A stretch of 64,000 nucleotides of DNA from Fusobacterium sp. SYSU M8D902 (GCF_040199715.1 NZ_JBEFNA010000003.1:55867-119866); one strand, 5' to 3'; numbered from the stretch's first letter, positions 26,878 to 37,152 are shown. The notes: generated from the sequence alone by a model not told the origin. Numbers and translations are program-made.

Positions 26878-26900
26878 GCGAAATTAAGTGAGATATTAAT

Positions 26901-28310
26901 ATGGATAAATTTATAGTAGAAAATATAAATATTGAGGGAATAAAGGTAGTAAGACCTAGAGTATTTGAAGATAATAGGGGATTCTTTTTAGAGGTATACA
27001 ATAAAAAGGAGTTAAAAAAAAGGGGGATAATAGCCGAATTTGTTCAAGATAATCATTCAAAATCTAAAAAAGGTGTCTTGAGAGGATTACATTTTCAAAC
27101 TAAGCATTCACAAGGAAAATTAATAAGGGTAGTAAAAGGGAAGATTTATGATGTTGTTGTGGATATTAGAAAGAACAGTAAAACTTATGGAAAGTATTTT
27201 GGTATAGAGTTAAGTGATGAGAATAGAGTAATGTTGTACATTCCTAAAGGTTTTGCTCATGGATTCTTAACATTAGAAGATAATACAGAGATTGAGTATA
27301 AATGTGATGAGTTTTATTATCCAGAATACGATAGCGGGATAATGTATAATGATAGAGATTTAAGTATAGATTGGAAATTAGAAGAGTATGGAATAGAAGA
27401 GGTAATACTATCAGAAAAAGATAAAAAACATCAATCATTCAAAGAGTATACTGAAAGTTATCAAGGAGATTATATTTTGTTAACAGGAGCAAATGGGCAA
27501 CTAGGACAGGATTTTCAAAAGTTATTTGATAGATTGGGAATTAGATATGTAGCTACTGATTACAGTGAGTTGGATATAACTGATAGAGAAAAGGTAAAAA
27601 AATTTATAGAGGAGAATAATTTTACCATTGTTATAAATTGTGCTGCTTACAACAATGTAGATAGAGCAGAAGAGGAAGTAGGAATGTGTTATGAATTAAA
27701 TGCCTATGCTCCTAAGAATTTAGCTGAAATTTGTAAAGAGAGAGGTATAATCTTTGTTACCTATTCTACAGATTTTGTATTTGATGGAGAAAAGGAGATA
27801 CCATACACAGAGAAGGATACTCCAAATCCGTTGTCAGTTTATTCTAAGGCTAAATTAGAGGGAGAAAAGTATACTTTGGAATATGAAAAGAGTTTTTTAA
27901 TTAGAACTTCTTGGGTTTTTGGGATGGGAAATAATAATTTTTGTAAGCAAGTTATAAATTGGTCAAAAGATAGAGACATTTTAAAAATTGTAGATGATCA
28001 GATTTCAAGTCCGACATATTCAAAAGATTTAGCAGAGTTTTCTTGGGAGTTGATGCAAACTGATAAGTATGGATTATATCATTTTTCCAACAGTGGTGAA
28101 GCTTCTAAGTATGATCAGGCAAAATACATTCTAAAAAAAATAGGTTGGCAAGGAAGGATAGAAAGGGCAAAAACAAGTGATTTTCCTTTGCCAGCCAAAA
28201 GAGCAAAATATTCAAAGTTAGATAGTAGCAAGATAGAAAAAATAGTAAATAAAAAAATCCCTCATTGGAAAGAGGGAGTTGATAGATTCTTAGAAGACTA
28301 TTTTAAATAG
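26901..28310 (+). CDS. Fused dTDP-4-dehydrorhamnose 3,5-epimerase / dTDP-4-dehydrorhamnose reductase (RmlC-RmlD)
   Basis: 469 residues. Residues 1 to about 185 are RmlC: PRVFEDNRGFFLEVYN, VLRGLHFQ (catalytic His) and FAHGFLTLEDNTE. Residues about 190-469 are RmlD: LLTGANGQLGQDF (NADPH loop), STDFVFDG, PLSVYSKAKLEGE (the YxxxK pair) and IRTSWVFG. The single protein would carry out the last two steps to dTDP-L-rhamnose. Fusion guarantees equal amounts. It starts 23 bases after the nuclease-like gene with a poor ribosome binding site. Its 3' end overlaps the convergent transporter gene by 13 bases. Confidence 0.93.
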   Translation: MDKFIVENINIEGIKVVRPRVFEDNRGFFLEVYNKKELKKRGIIAEFVQDNHSKSKKGVLRGLHFQTKHSQGKLIRVVKGKIYDVVVDIRKNSKTYGKYFGIELSDENRVMLYIPKGFAHGFLTLEDNTEIEYKCDEFYYPEYDSGIMYNDRDLSIDWKLEEYGIEEVILSEKDKKHQSFKEYTESYQGDYILLTGANGQLGQDFQKLFDRLGIRYVATDYSELDITDREKVKKFIEENNFTIVINCAAYNNVDRAEEEVGMCYELNAYAPKNLAEICKERGIIFVTYSTDFVFDGEKEIPYTEKDTPNPLSVYSKAKLEGEKYTLEYEKSFLIRTSWVFGMGNNNFCKQVINWSKDRDILKIVDDQISSPTYSKDLAEFSWELMQTDKYGLYHFSNSGEASKYDQAKYILKKIGWQGRIERAKTSDFPLPAKRAKYSKLDSSKIEKIVNKKIPHWKEGVDRFLEDYFK

Positions 28311-28315
28311 TCTTC
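28293..28315. terminator. Palindrome spanning the overlapping 3' ends of rmlCD and the BCCT gene
   Basis: GAAGACTATTT and AAATAGTCTTC form an 11-base perfect inverted repeat with one central T. Both stop codons lie in it, and the two proteins end EDYFK and EDYLK because of the symmetry. It could act as a bidirectional terminator, though T runs are short. Confidence 0.5.
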
Positions 28316-29968
28316 ACTAGAAGAATCGTTGTTAGAAGGAAGTTGGGTTGTAACAATATCGAAGATAAGAGATTCTTCACGATATTCCTTCAGTTTATGT
28401 AGGTCTGTTTTAAGTCCTAGATACAAGCTATACATCATAATTAAAAGAATTATAGTAAAAGGTAGACCAGATAGTATAACACCTGTTTGTAGGGCATTTA
28501 AAGCTTCATTACCACCACTTACAAGAAGTGATACAGCAATAGCTCCCTCTGTTAGAGCCCAGAATATTCTTTGAGGAATAGGTGACTCCAATTTTCCACC
28601 AGATGTAAGATTATCAACAACTAATGAACCTGAGTCAGATGATGTTACAAAGAATGATATAACAAGGAATGTTCCAATAATAGAGACGATAGTTTTAACT
28701 ACGTTTGGAATATCCATACTTTGTATCATAGCAAATAGTGCCGTAGATGTATCACTTTTTACCATTTCTAGTAGTTCACCACCTGTAATCATATTTTGAT
28801 AGAATGCAGTAGCTCCAAAAGTTGAGAACCAGATAAAACTCAATAGAACAGGAATGATTAAGATTGCAAAGATAAACTCTCTAATTGTTCTTCCTTTTGA
28901 AACTCTAGCAATAAACATACCAACAAATGGAGACCAAGATATCCACCAAGTCCAATAGAATATTGTCCACGATCCTTGCCAACTATTTCCATTCTCACTA
29001 AAAAAGCTAAGCTCAAAGAAATGATTTAGATAGTAACCAATACTATTTCCAAAGCTTCTAAAGATAAATAGAGTAGGTCCAAGAAATAGCATAACAATTA
29101 AAAATATACCAGCTATTTTTATATTTAATTCTGAAAGTATTTTTACACCTTTTCCAACTCCAGATACAACAGATAGTGTAGCTACTAAAGTTATTAAAGT
29201 TATAATAATAACTTGAACAGTAGTGTTTTGTGGAATGTTGAAAAGATAGTTAAGTCCAGAGTTAATCTGTTGTGCTCCATAACCTAATGATGTAGCTAGT
29301 CCAAAAAGGCAAGATACAACAGCAGTAATATCAATAATGTCTCCTATCTTACCGAAAACTCTATCTTTTAATACAGGGTAGAAGACAGATCTTAGAGATA
29401 GTGGTAATCCCCTGTTGTACGTAAAGAAAGCAAGTGCTAAAGATATTAAACTATATATTCCCCAAGGGTGTAATCCCCAATGTAGGAATGAAGTAGCAAG
29501 AGCTTGTGTCTGAGACGTAGAGTTTGTATGTGGTAATATTGTATTGGCATGGAATAATGGTTCAGCCACTCCAAAGAAGACAAGACCTATTCCCATACCA
29601 GCACTGATTAACATTGAATACCAAGCAAAATTTGAAAACTCTGGTTTTGCTTTAGGTCCACCTAGTCTAATCTCACCAAATTTACTTACCATTAAGAAAA
29701 TTGGAAAAAGCAGAAAAATATTGGCAGAGAGAACAAAAAACCAGTTTAAATTTCCAGTTATTTTTTCTTGTAACCCCATTAAAAACATATTTGTAGCTTT
29801 TGGATTTAGAAGAGTTATTCCAATGAATATGAGCATTAATAATGCTGATACAACTGAAACACTCGGATGTAAATCAAAACCGAATTTATTAAAATTTCGT
29901 TCATGTAATTTTTTTGTCTTATGTTTGAGTTTATTAATCTCAAAAATAGGTTTTTTAATTTTTTTCAT
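28298..29968 (-). CDS. BCCT-family transporter (betaine/carnitine/choline type)
   Basis: 556 residues with about twelve hydrophobic segments. GMGIGLVFFGVAEPLFH and WTWWISWSPFVGMFIARVSKG are the family signatures; the second holds the Trp-rich substrate box. The GMGIG stretch resembles that of sodium-coupled members rather than the carnitine exchanger CaiT. It imports a trimethylammonium compound for osmoprotection or use as a nutrient. AGGAGGTA precedes ATG 29968. Its 5' leader of about 280 bases has a promoter, several hairpins and a terminator, so expression is likely controlled by an RNA switch. Confidence 0.93.
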   Translation of the reverse strand: MKKIKKPIFEINKLKHKTKKLHERNFNKFGFDLHPSVSVVSALLMLIFIGITLLNPKATNMFLMGLQEKITGNLNWFFVLSANIFLLFPIFLMVSKFGEIRLGGPKAKPEFSNFAWYSMLISAGMGIGLVFFGVAEPLFHANTILPHTNSTSQTQALATSFLHWGLHPWGIYSLISLALAFFTYNRGLPLSLRSVFYPVLKDRVFGKIGDIIDITAVVSCLFGLATSLGYGAQQINSGLNYLFNIPQNTTVQVIIITLITLVATLSVVSGVGKGVKILSELNIKIAGIFLIVMLFLGPTLFIFRSFGNSIGYYLNHFFELSFFSENGNSWQGSWTIFYWTWWISWSPFVGMFIARVSKGRTIREFIFAILIIPVLLSFIWFSTFGATAFYQNMITGGELLEMVKSDTSTALFAMIQSMDIPNVVKTIVSIIGTFLVISFFVTSSDSGSLVVDNLTSGGKLESPIPQRIFWALTEGAIAVSLLVSGGNEALNALQTGVILSGLPFTIILLIMMYSLYLGLKTDLHKLKEYREESLIFDIVTTQLPSNNDSSSEDYLK

Positions 29969-30246
29969 ATATACCTCCTAAAAATATTAAATAAAAAACA
30001 CCCTAGCTCCACTATCTAAAATTAGATAATAGAGTTAGAGTGCTTAAGTTTCACCATTAAATGATTCACTTTATACCATTCTTTGAATAGTATAATTCAT
30101 TGCCATTTAGACCCTGAATAAACCCCAGTTCTATAGATATTTTTCAACTAAAATTTCCTCATCAAAGAAAAGTTTGAATCCTTGCTACTAAAGCATCAAG
30201 AATCTCACAATTCAAGTACTATTAAAGTTTACTTCACAATATTATT
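29969..30246 (-). ncRNA. Structured 5' leader of the BCCT gene, candidate riboswitch or attenuator
   Basis: This covers the gene-free 30 kb gap. Near the 3' end, the minus-strand arms 30042-30023 and 30018-29999 form a 20-pair stem with three G-U pairs and one mismatch, followed by six Us: an intrinsic terminator 30 bases before the start codon. The wobbles make it stable only on this strand. Segment 30134-30121 can pair with the same 5' arm (12 of 14 positions) as an antiterminator. Upstream are a UUAUACUAUUC/GAAUGGUAUAA hairpin and a UUGAAU...AUUCAA stem with an inner UGCU/AGCA hairpin. I recognise no known aptamer or T-box. Confidence 0.6.
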
Positions 30247-30252
30247 TCTTAT

Positions 30253-30281
30253 ATTATACCATAAAAAACAGATAAATGCAA
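30253..30281 (-). promoter_or_regulatory. Promoter of the BCCT leader
   Basis: TTGCAT (30281-30276), a 17-base spacer and TATAAT (30258-30253), with TGG before the -10. Transcription should begin near 30246. Confidence 0.75.
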
Positions 30282-30291
30282 ATTTTTATAG

Positions 30292-31350
30292 TTAACCTCC
30301 TATGATTAAACGACTATTTTTCTTAAAAATTAACTTTATGACTTTTGTAAAAATCATAGATGTAGTACAGATAAAAGCTGTAAATAAAATTAAACCTAAA
30401 TAACTAAAATTAAGAGTGATACTATATTTTTCTAAGAAGTATCTAGTTATTAAAATAGCATAGTTGTGTACAAAAAATATAGGGAAACTATAGTCTGCAA
30501 GGAGAGAAAGAGTTTTCTCTAAAAAACCTATATGCCAATCTTGTAACTTATAGAAAAATCCTATAAAAAATAGGCAGACAATAATTTTTTGTACTCCCAT
30601 AAAATCAATACCATTATATGAGAACATATTTATTTTATGCATGTTCATAAATCTATTTGTATACACTTGAAATAGTCCAATAATAATCCATACAAGAAAA
30701 AGAAGAGTATTATATTTTTTTAAATACGGAAGTAAAATCTCCTTTTTTTGTGACGTGTATATTCCTAGACAATAGGCAGGAGTAAAGTATAGTAAAGCCT
30801 GAAAAACATTGATGTGTAAATTATGTGCAGGTCTGTGTATGAGCATTCCAATGAATAATCCTAGTATAATAATAAAAATTTGCCCCTTTTTTAATTCAAT
30901 ATATCTTATAAAAAGTGGTGAAGATATAAAGAGAACAAAGGCAAAAGGAATATACCAAGTGGAATCTAAAAGAGCTCCAGAGAGATACATAAGTATAAGT
31001 CTTATGATATCTTGAAACTGTATATGCCCATTGGTTAACGTTTCGGGAAATCTAATAAAAATAATTGGAGTAATTATAATTAAATATGGAAGAAAAACAT
31101 TTTTAAACTTATTTTTCATAAATTTTTTAAAGTTAAATCCTCTTGAATAAAAAATATGATGAAATAAAAAACCAGAAATAAAGACAAAAAGTGATGTTCC
31201 ACCAGTTGTCATAGTAAAAAATAATTTCCTAAAGAATGGATTTTCTACAGGATTACTTAGATTAAAAAAATTAGTGATATAGAACGAATGTCCTAAAACA
31301 ATTAAAAATATAGCAAAACCTCTAAAATAATTTAAAAAATTTAGATACAT
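30292..31350 (-). CDS. Acyltransferase family 3 membrane protein
   Basis: 352 residues with about ten hydrophobic segments. The N-terminus FRGFAIFLIVLGHSFY bears the R...H motif of acyltransferase-3 enzymes, which O-acetylate or O-acylate surface sugars such as O-antigen or exopolysaccharide. FVFISGFLFHHIFY and FFVHNYAILITRYF are other family-like blocks. AAGGAG lies before ATG 31350. It ends close to the BCCT promoter. With the LPS cluster nearby, LPS acylation is a reasonable guess, but the target is not shown. Confidence 0.85.
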   Translation of the reverse strand: MYLNFLNYFRGFAIFLIVLGHSFYITNFFNLSNPVENPFFRKLFFTMTTGGTSLFVFISGFLFHHIFYSRGFNFKKFMKNKFKNVFLPYLIIITPIIFIRFPETLTNGHIQFQDIIRLILMYLSGALLDSTWYIPFAFVLFISSPLFIRYIELKKGQIFIIILGLFIGMLIHRPAHNLHINVFQALLYFTPAYCLGIYTSQKKEILLPYLKKYNTLLFLVWIIIGLFQVYTNRFMNMHKINMFSYNGIDFMGVQKIIVCLFFIGFFYKLQDWHIGFLEKTLSLLADYSFPIFFVHNYAILITRYFLEKYSITLNFSYLGLILFTAFICTTSMIFTKVIKLIFKKNSRLIIGG

Positions 31351-31435
31351 AAATTCTCCTTTTAAAATAGTATATTATTAAGTATAATAACATTTTTTTG
31401 TTGAAAATTCATAATAAATTTAATTTACATATGAC

Positions 31436-31464
31436 TTTACATAAAAAATTTAACATGATATAAT
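31436..31464 (+). promoter_or_regulatory. Promoter of the ymdB-purA run
   Basis: TTTACA (31436-31441), 17 bases, TATAAT (31459-31464) with TGA before it: an extended -10 promoter. Confidence 0.75.
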
Positions 31465-31501
31465 TTAATGTAAAAGCCTATTGATAGAAAGAGGGAAATT
31501 G

Positions 31502-32296
31502 ATGAGAATTTTAGTAGTGGGAGATATAGTTGGTAGCCCAGGAAGAGAGACATTAAAAACTTTTTTAGAGAAAAAAGGAAAAGAGTATGATTTTGTAATT
31601 GTTAATGGAGAGAATGCAGCTGCAGGATTTGGTCTTACAGCCAAAATAGCTGATCAACTACAAGAATGGGGTTGTCATGTAATTACAAGTGGAAATCATA
31701 TCTGGGACAAGAGGGAACTATATGAGTATTTAGATAGAAGTGATAGAGTGCTAAGACCAGCGAACTATCCTGATGAAAATACACCAGGTAAAGGATATAC
31801 AATAGTTAAGGACAGAAAAGGGAATAAGATAGGTGTGGTATCTATTCAGGGAAGAGTTTTTATGACTCCAATAGATTGTCCATTTAAAAAGGTAAGAGAG
31901 ATAATAAACGAGATTAGAAAAGAGACAAAGTTTATAATAGTTGATTTTCATGCTGAGGCAACTTCAGAAAAAATAGCTATGGGTTGGCATTTAGATGGAT
32001 ATGCTTCAGTTGTATATGGAACACATACACACATACAGACTGCTGATGAGAAGATATTACCAGAAGGGACAGGTTATATAACTGATATAGGAATGACAGG
32101 TTCAGAAAATGGGGTAATAGGAATGAAAGTACAATCTGTTTTACCAAAATTTTTAAATGCATTACCTCAAAGATTTGAGATAGCTGAGGGAAATGAGAGA
32201 CTTTGTGGAATAGATATAGAGCTGGATGAAGAGACAGGAGAATGTAAAAAAATAGAGAGAATAAGTAAAACTCTTATGGAAATATCATATTTATAA
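31502..32296 (+). CDS. ymdB: YmdB-type metallophosphoesterase (TIGR00282 family)
   Basis: 264 residues from ATG 31502, with GAGGG at 31491-31495, the same length as B. subtilis YmdB. The di-metal ligands are visible: Asp8 (VGDIVGSPG), Glu37 (VNGENAAAGFG), Asn65/His66 (TSGNHIWDK), then DFHAEATSEK and YGTHTHIQTAD. YmdB hydrolyses cyclic nucleotides in vitro and influences RNA turnover and development in Bacillus. It heads a run with prmA, cmk, waaA, trmB and purA, all closely spaced. Confidence 0.92.
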   Translation: MRILVVGDIVGSPGRETLKTFLEKKGKEYDFVIVNGENAAAGFGLTAKIADQLQEWGCHVITSGNHIWDKRELYEYLDRSDRVLRPANYPDENTPGKGYTIVKDRKGNKIGVVSIQGRVFMTPIDCPFKKVREIINEIRKETKFIIVDFHAEATSEKIAMGWHLDGYASVVYGTHTHIQTADEKILPEGTGYITDIGMTGSENGVIGMKVQSVLPKFLNALPQRFEIAEGNERLCGIDIELDEETGECKKIERISKTLMEISYL

Positions 32297-32306
32297 GGAG
32301 AGATGA

Positions 32307-33236
32307 ATGAAAGTAGTAGAGATAAAAGTTATATACGAAAGTGATGATATAGATAGAGCCACTAAAGAGATTTCAGATGTATTTTACGGATTTGGAGTTA
32401 CAGGGCTAAAGATAGAAGAGCCTATGAAAAGTAAGAATCCATTAGATTTTTATAAGAATGAGAAAGAGTTTTTAATGGTAGATCATGCTATTTCTGCTTA
32501 CTTTCCATTAAATCCATATGCAGAAAAGAGAAAAAATGCGATATTAGCAACATTTGAAGAGAAGTTTGCTGAAAGAGATGACATAGTTTATACTGTGGAT
32601 TTTTATGAATATGATGAAGAGGATTACCAAAATAGTTGGAAAAAATATCTATTTCCAGAGAAGGTAAGTGAAAAATTTGTAGTGAAGCCAACTTGGAGAG
32701 AGTATACTCCAGAAGCTGACGAGTTAATAATAGAGTTAGATCCAGGGAGAGCATTTGGAACAGGTTCTCATCCAACTACATCTCTTTGCTTAAAGTTAAT
32801 GGAAGAAAATATTAAAACAGGAGATAGTGTTATAGATGTTGGAACAGGATCAGGAATACTTATGATCGCTGCTGATAGATTGGGAGCAAGTGAGGTATAT
32901 GGTACTGATATAGATGAGTTGGCAGTGGAGTCAGCTAAAGAAAACCTTGAATTGAATAGGATAGGAGAGGATAAAGCTAAGGTCTACAAAGGGGATTTAA
33001 TCTCAGTAGTAGAAGATAAGAAATTTGATGTTGTAGTGGCAAATATTTTAGCTGATGTTCTATTAATACTATTACATGATATATCAAAAGTTGTAAAAGA
33101 GAGTGGAAAAATTATATTCTCTGGTATTATAGAGGATAAATGTGACCTTGTTAAAAGAGAGGTAGAAGCTCTAGGATTTACAGTGGAAGAGATAAAAGCA
33201 GATAAAGAGTGGAGAGCTATGTTAATCAGAGCATAA
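32307..33236 (+). CDS. prmA: Ribosomal protein L11 methyltransferase PrmA
   Basis: 309 residues. The N-terminal substrate domain covers about 1-120. It is followed by LDPGRAFGTGSHPTTSLCL and the SAM motif VIDVGTGSGILMIAADRLGA, then VVANILADVLL (the NPPF-like position, NIL in PrmA). It trimethylates L11 lysines and the N-terminus. It lies 10 bases after ymdB with GGAGAG upstream of its ATG. Confidence 0.95.
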   Translation: MKVVEIKVIYESDDIDRATKEISDVFYGFGVTGLKIEEPMKSKNPLDFYKNEKEFLMVDHAISAYFPLNPYAEKRKNAILATFEEKFAERDDIVYTVDFYEYDEEDYQNSWKKYLFPEKVSEKFVVKPTWREYTPEADELIIELDPGRAFGTGSHPTTSLCLKLMEENIKTGDSVIDVGTGSGILMIAADRLGASEVYGTDIDELAVESAKENLELNRIGEDKAKVYKGDLISVVEDKKFDVVVANILADVLLILLHDISKVVKESGKIIFSGIIEDKCDLVKREVEALGFTVEEIKADKEWRAMLIRA

Positions 33237-33248
33237 TAAGGGGGAGTT

Positions 33249-33911
33249 ATGAAAGAGTTTATAGTAACAGTAGATGGTCCTGCTGGAAGTGGAAAGAGTA
33301 CAATAGCTAAGATAATAGCTAAAAAGTATGGATTTACATATTTAGATACTGGAGCTATGTATAGAATGATAGCCCTTTATGCATTGGAAAACAGTATTGA
33401 TTTAGAAGATGGATCTCAAGTTGAAGCTATGCTAGCAAATACAAAATTGGATATTGTAGGAAATCAATTTTTTCTAAATGGGAAAGATGTTTCAGAGGAG
33501 ATAAGAACACCTAGAGTGAGTGGTGTTGTTTCTCCAGTAGCTGCAATAAGAGAGGTTAGAGTAAAGCTTGTAGAGCTACAAAGAGAGATAAGCAAGGGAA
33601 AAAGGATAATCTTAGATGGAAGAGATATTGGTACAGTAGTATTCCCAAATGGAGATGTAAAAATCTTCTTAGTAGCTTCACCAGAAGAGAGAGCTAAGAG
33701 AAGATTAAGGGAGTATGAGGAGAAAGGGGTAGAGGCTGATTATGAATCAGTACTATCTTCAATCAAAGAGAGAGATCATATAGATTCTACAAGAAAAGAG
33801 AGTCCACTATTAAAAGCAGAAGATGCTCATGAAATAGATAGTAGTACAATGAATATAGATGAAGTAGTTGAAGCTATTTCTAAGTATATAGATGAAAAAA
33901 TAGGAGAGTAA
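33249..33911 (+). CDS. cmk: Cytidylate kinase
   Basis: 220 residues. The P-loop VDGPAGSGKSTIAK is at the N-terminus, LDTGAMYRMIAL binds CMP, LDGRDIGTVVFPN is the family signature, and the lid contains ERAKRRLREYEEKG. It phosphorylates CMP and dCMP. GGGGGAG lies before the ATG. It ends 1 base before waaA. Confidence 0.96.
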   Translation: MKEFIVTVDGPAGSGKSTIAKIIAKKYGFTYLDTGAMYRMIALYALENSIDLEDGSQVEAMLANTKLDIVGNQFFLNGKDVSEEIRTPRVSGVVSPVAAIREVRVKLVELQREISKGKRIILDGRDIGTVVFPNGDVKIFLVASPEERAKRRLREYEEKGVEADYESVLSSIKERDHIDSTRKESPLLKAEDAHEIDSSTMNIDEVVEAISKYIDEKIGE

Positions 33912-33912
33912 G

Positions 33913-35139
33913 ATGTTCTATCAGATTTTAAGAATATTGTTACAACCATTTATCTATCTATTAATCCTATTGAATGGGAAAAAGGGGCAGTTTTTAAAAA
34001 AAAGATTAAAACAGGACTTTTCAAATTTAAAATCTGGTGAGTATATTTGGGTACACTGTTCCTCTGTAGGTGAGATAAACTTATCAGAAACCTTGATAAA
34101 AAAGCTATTGGAAACAAGAAATGAGAGGGTGTTGTTGACTCTATTTACAGATACTGGAATAGGAGTAGCAAAGGATAAGTTTGGAAAAAATGAGAGAGTT
34201 GATATATACTATTTTCCATTAGATGATAAGAGGGTCTTAAAGAGTATTCTAAAAAAAATAAAACTAAATTTATTAATTTTGGTAGAGACAGAGATTTGGC
34301 CGAATTTGATCAATCAATGTGGGAAACTATCTAAAGTTATAGTTGTAAATGGAAGAATATCAGATAGAAGCTTTAAAAGATATAAAAAGTTATCTGGGTA
34401 TTTAAAAACTATATTTTTAAATATAGACAGGTTTTTTATGCAAACAGAACAGGATAGTTTGAGAATAGTTGAGATAGGAGCAGAGGCTGAAAGAGTAGAA
34501 ACTTTAGGAAATTTAAAGTTTGATATCTCTTTTCAAAAATATGATGAGATAGAAAAGGAACAGTTGAGAGAACTTTTGAATATAGATAAGAGAAGGGTAT
34601 TCACAGCTGGAAGTAGTAGAACAGGTGAGTATGAAGTACTATTAGATACATTTAAGTCTATGAAAGATACACTCCTAATTCTAGTCCCAAGACATATAGA
34701 GAGAACTCCTCAAATAGAAAAGATTCTGGGAGAGTATGGATTTTCATATAGTAAATATAGTGAGATTGAAAAGGGAAATACTCTAAAAAGTGATGTAATA
34801 ATTGTAGATAAGATAGGAGTATTGAGAAAAATATACTCAATAAGTGATATAGCATTTGTGGGAGGAACATTGGTAAATATTGGAGGGCATAGTTTGTTAG
34901 AGCCACTATTTTATGGAAAGACACCAATATTTGGACCATATCTTCAAAATGTAAAAGAGATATCTAAGGAGATTTTAGAATTAAATTTAGGTTATAAAGT
35001 AAGTAACAGTAATGAATTTTTAGAAGCTATAGAAAAAATTGAACTACATCAGAAAGATTCTCAAGAAAAGATAGAGGAGTTATTTCATAAGAACAGTAAA
35101 ATAGCAGATAAAATTATAGAAAAAATAGAAAAATTGTAA
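33913..35139 (+). CDS. waaA: 3-deoxy-D-manno-octulosonic acid (Kdo) transferase
   Basis: 408 residues. The N-terminal hydrophobic anchor (about 2-22) ties it to the inner membrane. WVHCSSVGEINLSETLI, LVETEIWPNLI, AGSSRTGEYEVLLDTF and GGTLVNIGGHSLLEP are the GT30 signatures. It adds Kdo from CMP-Kdo to the lipid A precursor, which confirms that the organism makes LPS. It sits in a housekeeping run, away from the core and O-chain cluster. Confidence 0.95.
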   Translation: MFYQILRILLQPFIYLLILLNGKKGQFLKKRLKQDFSNLKSGEYIWVHCSSVGEINLSETLIKKLLETRNERVLLTLFTDTGIGVAKDKFGKNERVDIYYFPLDDKRVLKSILKKIKLNLLILVETEIWPNLINQCGKLSKVIVVNGRISDRSFKRYKKLSGYLKTIFLNIDRFFMQTEQDSLRIVEIGAEAERVETLGNLKFDISFQKYDEIEKEQLRELLNIDKRRVFTAGSSRTGEYEVLLDTFKSMKDTLLILVPRHIERTPQIEKILGEYGFSYSKYSEIEKGNTLKSDVIIVDKIGVLRKIYSISDIAFVGGTLVNIGGHSLLEPLFYGKTPIFGPYLQNVKEISKEILELNLGYKVSNSNEFLEAIEKIELHQKDSQEKIEELFHKNSKIADKIIEKIEKL

Positions 35140-35149
35140 TGGAGGCCAG

Positions 35150-35845
35150 ATGGAAGAGTTAAGAGAGAACTTGTGGAGTCATTTTTTTAAGAGTCCAAGA
35201 AAGAACTATAATCAATATATGTTCAAATTGTTGGATTATCCAGAACACATTATTTATGATAAGAAAATAATGGACTCGTATAAGGGAAAATGGAATGAAT
35301 TTTTTAAAAATGATAATCCAATATATTTAGAGATAGGTTCTGGAAGTGGAAACTTTGCACAGGGAATGGCAAAAAAATTTCCTGAGAGAAATCATATAGG
35401 ACTTGAATTAAGATTCAAAAGACTTGTACTTTCAGCGAATAAAGTAAAGAGAGATGGATCGACAAATGCTCTTTTCTTAAGAAGAAGAGGGGAAGAGATA
35501 CTTGAATTTGTAGCAGAAAATGAGATAGATGGAATCTATGTAAACTTTCCAGATCCTTGGGAAGAGAATGAGAAAAATAGAGTGGTACAGGAGAGTTTCT
35601 TTAAAACTCTAGATGTGATATTGAAAAAAGGTGGTATGTTTTACTTTAAAACTGACCACGATAAATACTATCAAGATGTAATTGATTTAGCTAATAGTTT
35701 AGATGGTTATAAGGTAGTGTATCACACTTCTGATCTACATAATAGTGAAAAAGTAGCAGATAATATAAAGACAGAGTTTGAACAACTGTTTTTATGTAAA
35801 CACAACAAAAATATAAATTATATTGAAATAGAAAAAATAAAATAA
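35150..35845 (+). CDS. trmB: tRNA (guanine-N7-)-methyltransferase TrmB
   Basis: 231 residues. EIGSGSGNFAQGMAKKFPER binds SAM, GLELRFKRL follows, NFPDPWEENEKNR is the family signature and FKTDHDKYY a conserved late motif. It makes m7G46 in tRNA. GGAGG stands 8 bases before the ATG, and the gene is 10 bases after waaA. Confidence 0.95.
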   Translation: MEELRENLWSHFFKSPRKNYNQYMFKLLDYPEHIIYDKKIMDSYKGKWNEFFKNDNPIYLEIGSGSGNFAQGMAKKFPERNHIGLELRFKRLVLSANKVKRDGSTNALFLRRRGEEILEFVAENEIDGIYVNFPDPWEENEKNRVVQESFFKTLDVILKKGGMFYFKTDHDKYYQDVIDLANSLDGYKVVYHTSDLHNSEKVADNIKTEFEQLFLCKHNKNINYIEIEKIK

Positions 35846-35851
35846 GCTTAG

Positions 35852-37141
<1,290 letters not shown>

Positions 37142-37152
37142 TAATATTTTTG

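Noticed and set aside
29969..30246. T-box leader before the BCCT gene
   Set aside because: No UGGNACCGCG T-box sequence precedes the terminator.
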